From NCBI RefSeq assembly GCF_900114255.1, contig NZ_FOSL01000013.1, forward strand, positions 79,279 to 143,278: DNA of 64,000 bases, read 5' to 3'. Below the pieces are notes generated by a model. That model saw nothing but the letters and a program-made list of their open reading frames with translations. It made no database searches and was not told the origin of the DNA. This stretch comes from Neomesorhizobium albiziae (GTDB taxonomy: Bacteria; Pseudomonadota; Alphaproteobacteria; Rhizobiales; Rhizobiaceae). The position numbers were made by a program, and so were the translations under genes. How positions within the stretch are numbered: the first letter of the stretch is position 1; each line of letters starts with the position of its first letter. Positions 8,201 through 16,309 of this stretch are shown here, in pieces.

Positions 8201-9112
8201 GTGGCGATGAAAAATGAAAAAGCGGCGGGCGGCGCGGCAGGTTCGTCAGCAGTCAAGATCCGGCTTGGCAAGAAGGAACGCGTGTTCGATATCGACAGTC
8301 CGGAGCTGCCGGACTGGATCGACAAGAAGGCGCTGTCTTCCGGCGGCTATCCCTACGACAAGAAGCTCGACAGGGACACCTATGACGAGACGCTGGAAAA
8401 GCTGCAGATCGAACTGGTCAAGCTGCAGGCATGGCAGCAGGCGACCGGCGAGCGCGTTCTGGCGATCTTCGAGGGACGGGACGCCGCGGGCAAGGGTGGC
8501 GCCATCGACGCGACGCGGGCTTACATGAACCCGCGTACTGCGCGTAACGTCGCCCTGCCGAAACCGACCGAGACCGAACGGGGCCAGTGGTATTTCCAGC
8601 GTTATGTCGACCACTTTCCCACAACGGCCGAGTTCGTCACCTTCGATCGTTCCTGGTACAACCGCGCTGGCGTCGAACCCGTAATGGGCTTCTGCACGCC
8701 GGAGCAGAATGCGCGCTTCCTCATGGAGGCTGAGCATTTCGAGCGCATGATCGTCAATGACAACATCCGCTTCTTCAAGTTCTGGCTCGATATCGGCCAG
8801 GAAATGCAGCTGAAGCGCTTCCACGACCGCCGCCACAGCCTGCTCAAGAACTGGAAGTTCTCGCCGATGGACGTCGCCGGCATGACCAAATGGGACGACT
8901 ACACGCAACGCCGCGACGAGATGCTGGAGCATACGCACAGCGAGCATGCGCCGTGGATCGTCATCCGCGCCAACGACAAGCGCCGCGCCAGGATCGAACT
9001 GGTCCGCCGCATCCTGTCGAGCCTGCCCTACACCGGACGCGACGCCGCCGCGATCGGCAAGCCGGATCCGAAAATCATCGGCGAAGGGCTCGACTATGTG
9101 AAGGCCTCATAA
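8201..9112 (+). CDS. ppk2: Polyphosphate kinase 2
   Basis: This is a 303-residue class I PPK2 (GTG start; an ATG two codons in, at 8207, is equally possible). Walker [10 protein letters not shown] lies at about 92-100, the lid-module [22 protein letters not shown] follows, and Walker B is [15 protein letters not shown]2 uses inorganic polyphosphate to phosphorylate nucleoside diphosphates, usually GDP, in the cytoplasm. It is divergent from phoR with 91 bp between, consistent with shared phosphate control. No Pho box was confirmed. Confidence 0.93.
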   Translation: MAMKNEKAAGGAAGSSAVKIRLGKKERVFDIDSPELPDWIDKKALSSGGYPYDKKLDRDTYDETLEKLQIELVKLQAWQQATGERVLAIFEGRDAAGKGGAIDATRAYMNPRTARNVALPKPTETERGQWYFQRYVDHFPTTAEFVTFDRSWYNRAGVEPVMGFCTPEQNARFLMEAEHFERMIVNDNIRFFKFWLDIGQEMQLKRFHDRRHSLLKNWKFSPMDVAGMTKWDDYTQRRDEMLEHTHSEHAPWIVIRANDKRRARIELVRRILSSLPYTGRDAAAIGKPDPKIIGEGLDYVKAS

Positions 9113-9119
9113 GGAAACG

Positions 9120-9159
9120 GGACGGCTTCGCGCGAAGAGCAGTTCGCGGGAAGCCGTCC
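9120..9159. terminator. Strong hairpin between convergent ppk2 and SnoaL-like gene
   Basis: GGACGGCTTC (9120-9129) pairs with GAAGCCGTCC (9150-9159), and inside it CGCGAA pairs with TTCGCG, giving a nearly continuous 16-bp stem. T-runs on either side are weak. Its position between two convergent stops suggests transcription end or mRNA 3' protection for both genes. Confidence 0.55.
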
Positions 9160-9165
9160 GAGAAG

Positions 9166-9606
9166 CTACTTCTTGGTCAGCCAGGGATAGCGGGCGGTGT
9201 CTTCGTCGCCGTAGTCGGGGTCGAGATAGATGAACAGGCGCTGGATCTTAAAATCACGGATTTCGAACACATCACACCAGCGACCGGCGTGAGTGACGCC
9301 GGCGCGCCACTCGCGTCCGTTCGTCGTTCGGCCTGAACTGGTGCCTTCCACCACGACCATGTCGCCCTGCTGGACATAGTTGAAATAGGCATAGTCGTGC
9401 CTGACCGCCGCGATGATCGCCGCTGTCGAGGCGAACACACTTTTGACCGCTTCCACGCCATCGACGACGCCATACTTCGGAAAGAAAAATTGAACATCAT
9501 CAGCGAAAAGATCGAAAATATCGTCGCCTCGGTCGAGGCGCTTGAGATACTCCAGGGCCACCGACTTGCGTTGCTCGTCCGTCATCGCCTGCGTTGCTAC
9601 TGCCAT
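9166..9606 (-). CDS. SnoaL/NTF2-like protein
   Basis: This 146-residue cytosolic protein has an NTF2/SnoaL-like fold pattern: an N-terminal helix pair (ALEYLKRLDRGDDIFDLFADDVQFFFPKYG), a SnoaL-type loop and beta strands (VVVEGTSSGR ... CDVFEIRDFKIQRLFIYLDPDYG). Such proteins are small ketosteroid-isomerase-like enzymes or binding proteins of varied function. Start 9606 was chosen because AAGGA lies 6-9 nt upstream; the longer frame to 9693 lacks a ribosome site. Substrate unknown. Confidence 0.75.
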   Translation of the reverse strand: MAVATQAMTDEQRKSVALEYLKRLDRGDDIFDLFADDVQFFFPKYGVVDGVEAVKSVFASTAAIIAAVRHDYAYFNYVQQGDMVVVEGTSSGRTTNGREWRAGVTHAGRWCDVFEIRDFKIQRLFIYLDPDYGDEDTARYPWLTKK

Positions 9607-9985
9607 GGCAATTTCCTTAAGCTTGGCCTGTCGTCGGATGCAGGCATCCAACTTTAGCGAACTTTTGCGGGCCGGGTTTTCCTTGATTTCCAAGAGTTCG
9701 GCCGGCGCGTCGCCGCTCTGCGTGCCGCCGACATAAGTCGTATTTGCTCATTTTTCCCCCGCGAAACGGATGCTGAGACGCCATCGTCCAATGGCGACAT
9801 GTTGACGTTATCGTATCCAACATTGCCCGTGCCGCACGGTCAGGAAGGAAGAGAAACTTGTGTGTGACGGAACATGGGAGCGGTGTTCTCAGGCCGCGGT
9901 CTCTTCAGAGTAGCCGCCGCCGTCTTGATCGCCGCAAGCGTTACCTGATGGATATGATCGAACCTGGAACCAAAGGATGCGCAGA
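9607..9985. other. Intergenic, no confident gene
   Basis: This stretch holds the promoter side of the SnoaL-like gene and the 3' flank of the broken glycosyltransferase. A 44-codon minus-strand ORF (9617-9751, MSKYDLCRRH) follows GGGGGAAAA but has basic, low-information composition. I would not call it a gene without homologues. Confidence 0.4.
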
Positions 9986-10436
9986 TCAGGAACCGGTCCC
10001 GCGTATCTCGTCGGACGGACGATGCGGGGTCTTTTCCCAGCGAAAAGGATCGCGGAAGAGCTGCCAGACCGCGCGCCACGCCGCGAGGGATATCATCAGC
10101 CAGTAAAACGGGGTGAACAGGGCCACATGGGCGAAACGCCGCCGCTCTTTGCGCGAAAGCGAAGTCCATCCCAACACGAGGAACGACAGGTAGCCCAGGC
10201 TGATGTTGGCTGTGTCGACGGCAAGCATCAGCGAATAGCCGGTCCCCGCATCCAGGAATACCAGGTCGGCGACCAGGAAAATGGCGCTTGCGATCAGCAG
10301 AGGATGCAGGAGAGCTGATATAAGCAAGCCGGCAAACAATATCTGGGCGACGGCAAAAGAACCACAACCGATCTCCCGCTTCAAGCGCAGGGGTGCGCGC
10401 ATGTGAACCAGCCAGGTCTGGGTCCAGCCCTTGAAC
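9986..10436 (-). pseudogene. Glycosyltransferase family 2, C-terminal part separated by the mobile element
   Basis: Reading leftward from the repeat at 10436, the frame encodes FKGWTQTWLVHMRAPL, then several hydrophobic segments and the end WEKTPHRPSDEIRGTGS. This is the C-terminal membrane region of processive GT2 enzymes. It lacks a start and the catalytic domain, which lie at 32519-34050. Joined across the 18-bp repeat the two parts give 1965 nt, 655 codons, with no frameshift. The longer open frame to 11461 runs antisense through the integrase and is not this gene. Confidence 0.88.
10419..10436. repeat. attL core (18-bp direct repeat)
   Basis: TGGGTCCAGCCCTTGAAC here is identical to 32519-32536. 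It marks the left edge of the inserted element. On the minus strand it encodes FKGWTQ, the conserved segment following QRTRW in the glycosyltransferase. Confidence 0.92.
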
Positions 10437-10545
10437 GGATGTTCGTCGTCGTTTATCATCGTTCGTGAATGTACTGGAAGCCACTGAGTCGAAAGCCGTT
10501 TTCCGTTCATTGTTGTTCGCTGACGGTTGCCTACTTCCGGGAGAT

Positions 10546-10562
10546 TTGTTGCTATCCTGTTG
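10546..10562 (+). repeat. Putative left arm-type integrase site
   Basis: TTGTTGCTATCCTGTTG matches TTGTTGCTATCGTGTTG at 32425-32441 in 16 of 17 positions and in the same orientation. The copies lie 110 bp and 78 bp inside the two att cores. This is the expected placement of integrase arm-binding sites. Confidence 0.5.
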
Positions 10563-10603
10563 ATTCGGCCATTGGTTGCATCTGCGGTTAGGGAGACTAG
10601 GCC

Positions 10604-11872
10604 ATGAAAAAGAAACTCACCGCCATCGTGCTCGGAGCGCTCCGTCCCAACGTGAGCGCCTATTATGTTGCGGATACGGAGCAGAAAGGCTTGCGGGTTC
10701 GTGTCGCTCCATCGGGCACCAGAACCTGGAATGTTGCTTACCGGATCAAAGGGGTGAAGGGCGTGAAAAGCACTTCCCTTGGCCCCTGCGATCCGGATGG
10801 CAAGAAAGGACTCGGCCTCGCTGACGCCCGCGAAAGGGCGGCTGCAATCATGAAAGCTGCGCGATTGGGCCGCAGCCTGATCGAGGAAGAAGAGGAGGCT
10901 CGGCGGACCAAGAGCGAGCGGCTGAAGGTCACGGAACTGATCGACCGCTACGCGAAACACATCAAGAATCCCAAGCGCAAAGGCGGCCCCCTCCGTAGCG
11001 CCGTCGACATCGAGCGGCGTCTGATGCGAGCGTTGGAGGCGAAACTCGACACCGCAGCGGACTCGTTGAGGCGCATTGACATTAGTTCCCTTCTTGATCC
11101 CGTTTGGGAGGAATACCCACGCGAGGCCGAAAAGCGCCGGCAGGTAATCGGGGCGATGTACCGCTGGGGGATTGCGAAGGGCTACGTGACGGCCGATCCG
11201 ACGCATGGAACCGAATCCTACGGCGACGGCGAGCCAGGCCAACGGAGACTTGAGCCGGGAGAGACCAAGGCATTTTGGGAGTGGCTGGATGAAGGGGCTG
11301 AAAGTATGCCCCCTGACTGCATCGCCGTGCTTCGCCTGCAACTCTGCCTCGGCAATCGCGCCAGCGAAATCGGCGGCATGGACACATCCGAGCTTTGCTG
11401 GATGGGCGATACACTCTTCTGGAGGCTGCCCGCCGCCCGAGCCAAGAACAAAAAGGAACACTTCAAGCCTCTCGTGGGCCTAGCTCGCGAAATCGTCGAC
11501 GAGGCCCTGAAGAGGCGCAAACACGGGCCGCTGTTTCGAACCGCCAATTCGGATCGCCCGATTACAGCTACTGACATTGGCGGCGCGCTTGGTAACCGTA
11601 CGTTGCCGTGCGCGCATTTCACCTCTCACGACCTCCGGCGAACCGTAGTCAGCGGCATGGACGAGCTTGGAATTTCGCTCGACACCATAGCCGCCGTCAT
11701 CAGCCACCAACGTGGCACGAAAAATACGCGAACGTTGATTAAGCACTACAGCCGCGCGAATTTGGATATGCGCGTCGAAACTGCGTTGTCGACCTGGGAC
11801 GCGCGGTTGCGCGATATCATTGCGGGTCGCGCTGAGCAGCTCGGCGACAACGTCGTAAAGTTGCGCGCATGA
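10604..11872 (+). CDS. int: Tyrosine recombinase/integrase
   Basis: This 422-residue phage-type integrase has an N-terminal DUF4102-like arm-binding region (LRVRVAPSGTRTWNVAYRIKG), a core-binding domain and a catalytic domain with Arg252 (NRASEIGG), His342-x-x-Arg345 (SHDLRRT), His368 (VISHQRG) and nucleophile Tyr382 (HYSRANL). All catalytic residues are present, so it should be active. It lies 167 bp inside attL and reads into the element. By position it catalyses insertion at the glycosyltransferase core site and, with an AlpA/Xis partner, excision. Confidence 0.95.
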   Translation: MKKKLTAIVLGALRPNVSAYYVADTEQKGLRVRVAPSGTRTWNVAYRIKGVKGVKSTSLGPCDPDGKKGLGLADARERAAAIMKAARLGRSLIEEEEEARRTKSERLKVTELIDRYAKHIKNPKRKGGPLRSAVDIERRLMRALEAKLDTAADSLRRIDISSLLDPVWEEYPREAEKRRQVIGAMYRWGIAKGYVTADPTHGTESYGDGEPGQRRLEPGETKAFWEWLDEGAESMPPDCIAVLRLQLCLGNRASEIGGMDTSELCWMGDTLFWRLPAARAKNKKEHFKPLVGLAREIVDEALKRRKHGPLFRTANSDRPITATDIGGALGNRTLPCAHFTSHDLRRTVVSGMDELGISLDTIAAVISHQRGTKNTRTLIKHYSRANLDMRVETALSTWDARLRDIIAGRAEQLGDNVVKLRA

Positions 11873-11966
11873 CGAGATCCGCAGGGATAGGACGGCCATC
11901 CGACAAGCCGGTTAAGCACCACCGGTTTCCCTGCGGTCCTCACGGTGCAGTCGCGAAGGTGCAGCG

Positions 11967-12638
11967 ATGACAAGAGCCTTTTCACGTTCACAGCCTTCGA
12001 TTTGGAGGCGGCAGCAAGACTGGCCTTTCGAGCCTTCAGGACACTATTTTTTGGCTCGCGCTGCCCAGATTCTGTGTCCTGATGCCAACGAAGGTCTTCA
12101 AGATAAGGCGGCAGCCCCAATGCGGCGGCAGCTTGCGGACGGAGAGCTTCGTGCGGTTGCCCTCCTGGGTAACGGCACGCTTGCACCGGTACGATCTGAC
12201 GCGTGGGTTGTGGACGAGAATTTCTCCCAATGGTTTTCGGCGTGCCAGATCACGAATTTCGCGCTGTTTGGCTCCGGCATACACCCCCTGGCGGGTGTTA
12301 CTTACCATTGGTTGTTCGTCGATCGCGCGGGACTAGATAGCATTGTGGGAAGTGCGAGGATCGCCCCCGGGATTGAGGCGTTCCCGGCTGATCGCGGCCT
12401 CAGGGGGCGACGGCCGGCGTACGACTGGCCAGCGTTTGATGCGGAAGCGACCAGCAAACTAGAAGAAGAAGGAGCCTTCAATCCGGCAGTAGACGCCAAT
12501 TGGAACAAGGCGGCACTAGAACGTCACATGCAGGAATGGTGCGCCAAGAACTGGGGCAAGGAGCCAGGCGAATCCACTATCCGTGACAAACTCACTAAAG
12601 TTGAAGCGGATTTCGTCGCGGGCCGAAAAAGCCAATAA
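11967..12638 (+). CDS. Hypothetical protein of rhizobial mobile elements
   Basis: This 223-residue protein has an N-terminal region rich in Trp and Arg and a C-terminal part with MQEWCAKNWGKEPGESTIRDKL. The WxxENWGxEPxESTIRxKL pattern recurs, in my recollection, at the end of hypothetical proteins on rhizobial islands and looks like a small helix-turn-helix. There is no signal peptide or membrane segment. An AAGGTGCAGCG leader precedes the start. Function unknown; the position between int and the AlpA-like gene suggests an element-maintenance or regulatory role. Confidence 0.6.
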   Translation: MTRAFSRSQPSIWRRQQDWPFEPSGHYFLARAAQILCPDANEGLQDKAAAPMRRQLADGELRAVALLGNGTLAPVRSDAWVVDENFSQWFSACQITNFALFGSGIHPLAGVTYHWLFVDRAGLDSIVGSARIAPGIEAFPADRGLRGRRPAYDWPAFDAEATSKLEEEGAFNPAVDANWNKAALERHMQEWCAKNWGKEPGESTIRDKLTKVEADFVAGRKSQ

Positions 12639-12744
12639 ATCATTTCCGACCTTTCCGGCTTTTCCGTCCGACTTCAGCAGACGAACAGAGCAAGTTTCTC
12701 CCGCATTCACCGGCGTTCCGGTGCGTTCATCAAAGGAGAAACAC

Positions 12745-12921
12745 ATGACCAAGCTTGCAGTGAGCATACCCGAGGCGGTTCAGATGACCGGCATCGGACG
12801 TTCGTCCATCTACTTGCTCTTTCGCGAAGGCAAACTTGCCCGACGCAAGAGCGGCAAGCGCACCCTGATCCTTGTCGAGGATCTAGAGCGCTACGTCAAA
12901 AACCTTCCGGCGGCATCGTGA
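12745..12921 (+). CDS. AlpA/excisionase-like DNA-binding protein (left copy)
   Basis: This 58-residue winged-helix protein (MerR/Xis superfamily) contains VSIPEAVQMTGIGRSSIYLLF and RRKSGKRTLILVEDLERYV. AAAGGAGAAACAC before the ATG fixes the start at 12745 rather than the upstream open frame. Such proteins direct integrase towards excision or activate integrase transcription, as AlpA does. A clear paralogue lies at the other end of the element (32162-32380). It is the first gene of a tight operon running to about 14211. Confidence 0.82.
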   Translation: MTKLAVSIPEAVQMTGIGRSSIYLLFREGKLARRKSGKRTLILVEDLERYVKNLPAAS

Positions 12922-12930
12922 GGTGCCGTC

Positions 12931-13137
12931 ATGAAGCTAAAAACTGAAACCGCCGCCCCGATTGCAGTCGGGAACGGCGGCGATATTTCCAAAGCTGTGA
13001 CGGCTGGAGATTATCGCACCCTTACCCTCAGCGCAACGGAAATCGCCTCGTCGATCATCGCGGCGCGCTTCCGGCTCTCTCCCTGCATGGCTCGTCTCGT
13101 CTGCGAGCTGGCCCAGCTCGGCGGGAGGCTCGCATGA
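12931..13137 (+). CDS. Small hypothetical protein
   Basis: A 68-residue ORF (MKLKTETAAPIAVGNGG ... MARLVCELAQLGGRLA). GAGGTGCC precedes the start, and its stop overlaps the next start by 4 nt (ATGA), so it is translated as part of the operon. The second half, SATEIASSIIAARFRLSPCMARLV, may form a helix-turn-helix. Family not recognised. Confidence 0.6.
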   Translation: MKLKTETAAPIAVGNGGDISKAVTAGDYRTLTLSATEIASSIIAARFRLSPCMARLVCELAQLGGRLA

Positions 13138-13454
13138 GAGTGGACACCCTCAACAATACCGCGGCAATCCCGCTTGTCTCTCATCGGAAGAGCGATGACG
13201 ACTATCAGGCCGTCGTCGCCCAGATCAACGACCGCTGGCGTGTCATCGTCTGCAAGGACGGCATCCAGTGGATATTGCAGCGTAGGACGCGGGCAGAGAG
13301 CCCGGATGGAGCGCGATGGGAGGGCCGGAGCTACCTCCGGAGCCGAAACGCGTTGATCAGCGTCAGCCGTGACTCTGCGGGCGAAATTAACCCCAAAGCG
13401 GCGGCGATCCTCGAAGCCCTTCCGAGCATGATCGGGATCGGGGGTGCGATATGA
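13134..13454 (+). CDS. Hypothetical protein of rhizobial prophages
   Basis: This 106-residue soluble protein contains DDYQAVVAQINDRWRVIVCKDG and WILQRRTRAESPDGARWEGRSYLRSRNAL. This resembles, from memory, a conserved unknown family on rhizobial prophages and islands. The start overlaps the upstream stop by 4 nt and the stop overlaps the next start by 4 nt, so translation is coupled. No enzyme motif is visible. Confidence 0.7.
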   Translation: MRVDTLNNTAAIPLVSHRKSDDDYQAVVAQINDRWRVIVCKDGIQWILQRRTRAESPDGARWEGRSYLRSRNALISVSRDSAGEINPKAAAILEALPSMIGIGGAI

Positions 13455-13744
13455 GTCAGAAACTTCGCATCCTTGCCAAGATCGAGCCGGACGGCGGTGT
13501 CCACGAAGTCGTTGGGCGCGATGCCTGGGCCCTGCTCAATCTGCTTCGTTCCGGCGAGAACGGCTGCACGCCGATCGACACCCCAGGGCCGCGTTGGTCA
13601 CACTACGTGTTCAAGCTCCGGCGCGCCGGTTTCATCATCGAGACCATCGACGAGTCCCATGGTGGGCCATTTGCCGGGTCGCATGCCCGGTATGTGCTTC
13701 GATCGACTGTGACGGTGCTCGAAGAGCGAGGAGTCGCAGCGTGA
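13451..13744 (+). CDS. Winged-helix-like hypothetical protein
   Basis: This 97-residue protein has the pattern of a winged helix: AWALLNLLRSGENGCTPIDTPGPRWSHYVFKLRRAGFIIET followed by a basic wing (GSHARYVL). In other bacteria similar small domains occur as replication-accessory or regulatory proteins. Overlaps of 4 nt on both sides show operon membership. Function unknown. Confidence 0.65.
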   Translation: MSQKLRILAKIEPDGGVHEVVGRDAWALLNLLRSGENGCTPIDTPGPRWSHYVFKLRRAGFIIETIDESHGGPFAGSHARYVLRSTVTVLEERGVAA

Positions 13745-14211
13745 GCAAGCGCGAGTTCTCGAAAGTTTCCCCGGCCGTTTGGCGGTCGGGGAGATTCACC
13801 GGATTGGAGTGCAGCACCGCCCAGGTGCTGTATCTCTATTTCCTCACCTGTGAACACCAAAACAGCGCCGGCTGCTTCAGGCTGCCAGATGGCTACGCCT
13901 GTTCGGATCTAGGATGGGACGCTGCCAAGTACGCCGCGGCCCGAGACAAGCTTATTGCCGCCGAGCTTATCACTGTCGATCCGGGGACAGCCGAAATCTA
14001 TGTGGATCGTTGGCTGAAGCACAATCCGCCGATGAACGAGAAGCATGCGCTCGGGACGCAACGCATCATTGAGAACATCGAGAGTGATGCGATCCGCGAG
14101 AAAGTCGAGGCCGATTTCCTGGAAGCCGATGAGGCACGCTCTTCAAAGGTGGTGGCCTTGCACTCATCAGCCCTTGCAAACACCCGCATAATGCGTGGCG
14201 GGAGGGGCTGA
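13741..14211 (+). CDS. Replication-initiation-like HTH protein
   Basis: The GTG at 13741 overlaps the upstream stop (GTGA). The 156-residue product has a winged-helix region typical of phage replisome organisers: WRSGRFTGLECSTAQVLYLYFLTC ... AARDKLIAAELITVD ... YVDRWLKHNPPMN. It resembles the N-terminal DNA-binding part of DnaD/O-type initiators, without a helicase-loader domain. It directly precedes a GAGAC-repeat polypurine tract, like initiator genes that border their origin. The role is inferred; a regulator is the alternative. Confidence 0.55.
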   Translation: MSKREFSKVSPAVWRSGRFTGLECSTAQVLYLYFLTCEHQNSAGCFRLPDGYACSDLGWDAAKYAAARDKLIAAELITVDPGTAEIYVDRWLKHNPPMNEKHALGTQRIIENIESDAIREKVEADFLEADEARSSKVVALHSSALANTRIMRGGRG

Positions 14212-14237
14212 TGGGCATACCCTATGCATACGGTATC

Positions 14238-14309
14238 GAGACCCTATCGATATATAGAGACAGAGACAGAGACCTGAGACAGAGACCGAGAGAGAGACAA
14301 GACAGAGAC
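14238..14309. repeat. GAGAC iteron-like polypurine tract
   Basis: GAGAC occurs eight times in 72 bp (14238, 14257, 14263, 14269, 14276, 14282, 14294, 14305), the central ones spaced 6-7 bp, next to an AT-rich stretch with TATCGATATATA. An ORF at 14211-14426 reads through it as RDRDRD repeats and overlaps the previous stop (TGATG), but its composition is set by the repeat. Candidate origin or regulatory tract; it is not a CRISPR. Confidence 0.6.
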
Positions 14310-14463
14310 AAAAACAGAGAAAAAGACCTAAGAGGGTCAAAAGCGTTTTCGCCAAAAAAAGAGGGCTTTGGAGGGAAAGAGCCTCAATCCCGAACCGTTT
14401 GCGCACTTCATGGAAGCCTCCCATGAATGGCAACACGCTCCTCTCCGAAAATTCCATAGTTTG

Positions 14464-15645
14464 CTAGGCCATGCCAGGCATCGCCCTGCGCATATACTGG
14501 TCGAACAGTGGAACCGTAAAGGCGGTATCTCCATGCGCGGGGGAATAAATCATTCCCTTCAGTATCAGGCCATTTCTGACAGGTGCAACCGAAGTTGTTT
14601 TCACGTTGAGTTTCTCGGCAATATCACCTGATCGATGTGTGCCACCGCCCAATTCGGCCAGTGCCCGCATATATTTCCGCTCGGACGGAGTGCAGCGATC
14701 GAAACGCACCTTAAAGAAACTTTGATCAAGCTCCTTTATGGCCATCTGTGTAGCCGCCTCCACGATTTCGAGACTTATCACTTCGGTTGGTGCAGCATTC
14801 CAAGCCTCATAGGCCCACTGCTGTAGAAAATATGGATATCGCTCCGTCTGCGCCAAGATTGATTCAATGGCATCTTGCTCAAAAACGACGCCTTCGGATC
14901 GAGCAGGGTTCACTATGGCTGCAATAGCATCGGGACTTTCGAGCGCCCCTATTTGGGGGAATCGAAAAAGACGCTCGGTGTATGACTTCGAATTTCCAGC
15001 GAGGCCCAATATTTGGGGCAGGCCGGCTCCAATCAGAATGAGCGGTAGCGAAGCCTGATTAATTCGGTGGATCGCCATAATCAGTGAGCTGAATTCCTTC
15101 TCCGAAAGGTATTGAAGTTCGTCCATGAGGATCGCGACCGGCCGACCCGCGCTCTTTGCAGCATCGGCAACGACCTCCACTAGGGCGGGCAGGTCAACCT
15201 CTAAATCGCCACTGTCGGCGACGCCGACTTCGGGATCGACACTCAATCCCACCTCAATGTCGCTGACCTTGACGGAAAGCCCGCTAAGGAAGCTTTTCAG
15301 AACTCGTAGGCCTTTCCGCGCTTTCTCTTTGGCATTCTCGAGAAGGCTAAGTTCGTAAAGGATGCTTCTCAGTCCAGGCACCAACAGCGCGGGAAGAGTC
15401 TTTCCTTCGTGAGCTTCAATGAGGATCGTGGCGTACCTCTCTTGTTCAGCTATGCTGCGGATTTTATTAAGCAACACCGTCTTCCCAACGCCGCGCAACC
15501 CTACAAGAACTAGACTCTGCGCAGCTTTCCCGATGGCGATTCGGCGCAGGGCGACTGTCGCCTGCTCAATGAGCTCACTTCGTCCCGCAAGTTCTGGCGG
15601 CGGACTTCCTGCGCCAGGGGCGTAGGGATTTCTCACTGGATCCAA
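14464..15645 (-). CDS. ORC/Cdc6-like AAA+ ATPase with C-terminal winged helix
   Basis: This 393-residue protein starts with TTG (GTG at residue 4 is possible), with AAGGTG upstream. Walker A is GLRGVGKT and Walker B ILMDELQYL, with a sensor region LILIGAGLPQIL. The C-terminal third (SERKYMRALAELGGGTHRSGDIAEKLNVKTTSVAPVRNGLILKG) is a winged helix as in archaeal-type/ORC-like ATPases. Such proteins occur on bacterial islands with largely unknown roles (replication, defence or DNA transactions). It faces the GAGAC tract and the replication-like gene, and has a long palindrome at its promoter. Confidence 0.8.
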   Translation of the reverse strand: MDPVRNPYAPGAGSPPPELAGRSELIEQATVALRRIAIGKAAQSLVLVGLRGVGKTVLLNKIRSIAEQERYATILIEAHEGKTLPALLVPGLRSILYELSLLENAKEKARKGLRVLKSFLSGLSVKVSDIEVGLSVDPEVGVADSGDLEVDLPALVEVVADAAKSAGRPVAILMDELQYLSEKEFSSLIMAIHRINQASLPLILIGAGLPQILGLAGNSKSYTERLFRFPQIGALESPDAIAAIVNPARSEGVVFEQDAIESILAQTERYPYFLQQWAYEAWNAAPTEVISLEIVEAATQMAIKELDQSFFKVRFDRCTPSERKYMRALAELGGGTHRSGDIAEKLNVKTTSVAPVRNGLILKGMIYSPAHGDTAFTVPLFDQYMRRAMPGMA

Positions 15646-15657
15646 TTTTGAAGCACC

Positions 15658-15695
15658 TTACCCGTTTATAGCTCGTTTGGGATATAAACGGGTAA
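15658..15695. promoter_or_regulatory. 13-bp inverted repeat at the ATPase promoter
   Basis: TTACCCGTTTATA (15658-15670) is perfectly inverted at 15683-15695 around a 12-nt spacer. It lies 13 bp upstream of the ATPase start and probably overlaps its promoter or leader. This is the form of an operator for a dimeric or tetrameric repressor; the protein is unknown. The rest of 15646-15938 holds no gene I can support. Confidence 0.6.
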
Positions 15696-15938
15696 CTCTC
15701 TAATAAGTCAATGACCTGCCCTCCGGCGTGCGGATCGGTGCTAGAGAAACCAAATTGCGCATCCGCACATCGCCAATTATGCGGAACGCCACTATTGCTT
15801 AAGGGCTGTAGGATGATCCTGTGCAATCACAGGAGACGGCTCTCATGCGCCCGCCGCGATGATAGTCACCATCAGGTGAATTTTCTCGGATGAGGCGCGT
15901 GCCCAGAAGGGCACGCGGAGCGGCGCAATCCCTGCCGA

Positions 15939-16052
15939 TCAAGATGTATGGATTTTGGTCTGCCTGTCGCAACCAGAGCTACCGTCGCCCGGACCCGCTG
16001 TGGCCGGTGCGATTGCGAAGAGTGCGATCAGAACTGCGATGACGATGCGCAT
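15939..16052 (-). CDS. Small exported peptide
   Basis: A 37-codon ORF, MRIVIAVLIALFAIAPATA followed by a Gly/Ser/Cys segment and QTKIHTS. The N-terminus is a textbook signal peptide with an AxA cleavage site, and AGGAG lies 8 nt before the ATG. The mature peptide would be about 18 residues with one Cys. It is too short for homology; the ribosome site and signal peptide are the evidence. The adjoining 16053-16309 shows no further gene. Confidence 0.45.
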   Translation of the reverse strand: MRIVIAVLIALFAIAPATAGPGDGSSGCDRQTKIHTS

Positions 16053-16309
16053 ATCGGAACTCCTGCTTATCAGCCCTGAGAACGGTAGCGCGCACCCAAC
16101 TCCTTGACGAGGGCGGGCACTTCACAATTTTGAGAGGTCTTCTCGGGCCGCTCCGGGAAAGGGTTAGCAAACTTCTGGACGCAAGCGGACAATAGAATAC
16201 GACGGCGCACACTACTGAACGTCACTTAAGTATCTGTTTTTATTAGCATTTCGTCCTTACATTGCTTCCGGTGATCTGCTAGAATCACCACAGTGATTTG
16301 GAGGCAGCA

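Noticed and set aside
9840..10484. 214-codon minus-strand frame
   Set aside because: It is another frame over the glycosyltransferase remnant, with shadow-type Arg/Pro/Ala composition.
9986..11461. 491-codon minus-strand frame as one gene
   Set aside because: Only 9986-10436 is real (glycosyltransferase end). The rest runs antisense to the integrase and has no domain.
14238..14309. CRISPR array
   Set aside because: GAGAC units are 5-6 bp with no unique spacers; it is a simple polypurine repeat.
14211..14426. 71-codon ORF with RDRDRD repeats as a gene
   Set aside because: It overlaps the upstream stop and could be translated, but its sequence is dictated by the repeat and there is no further support.
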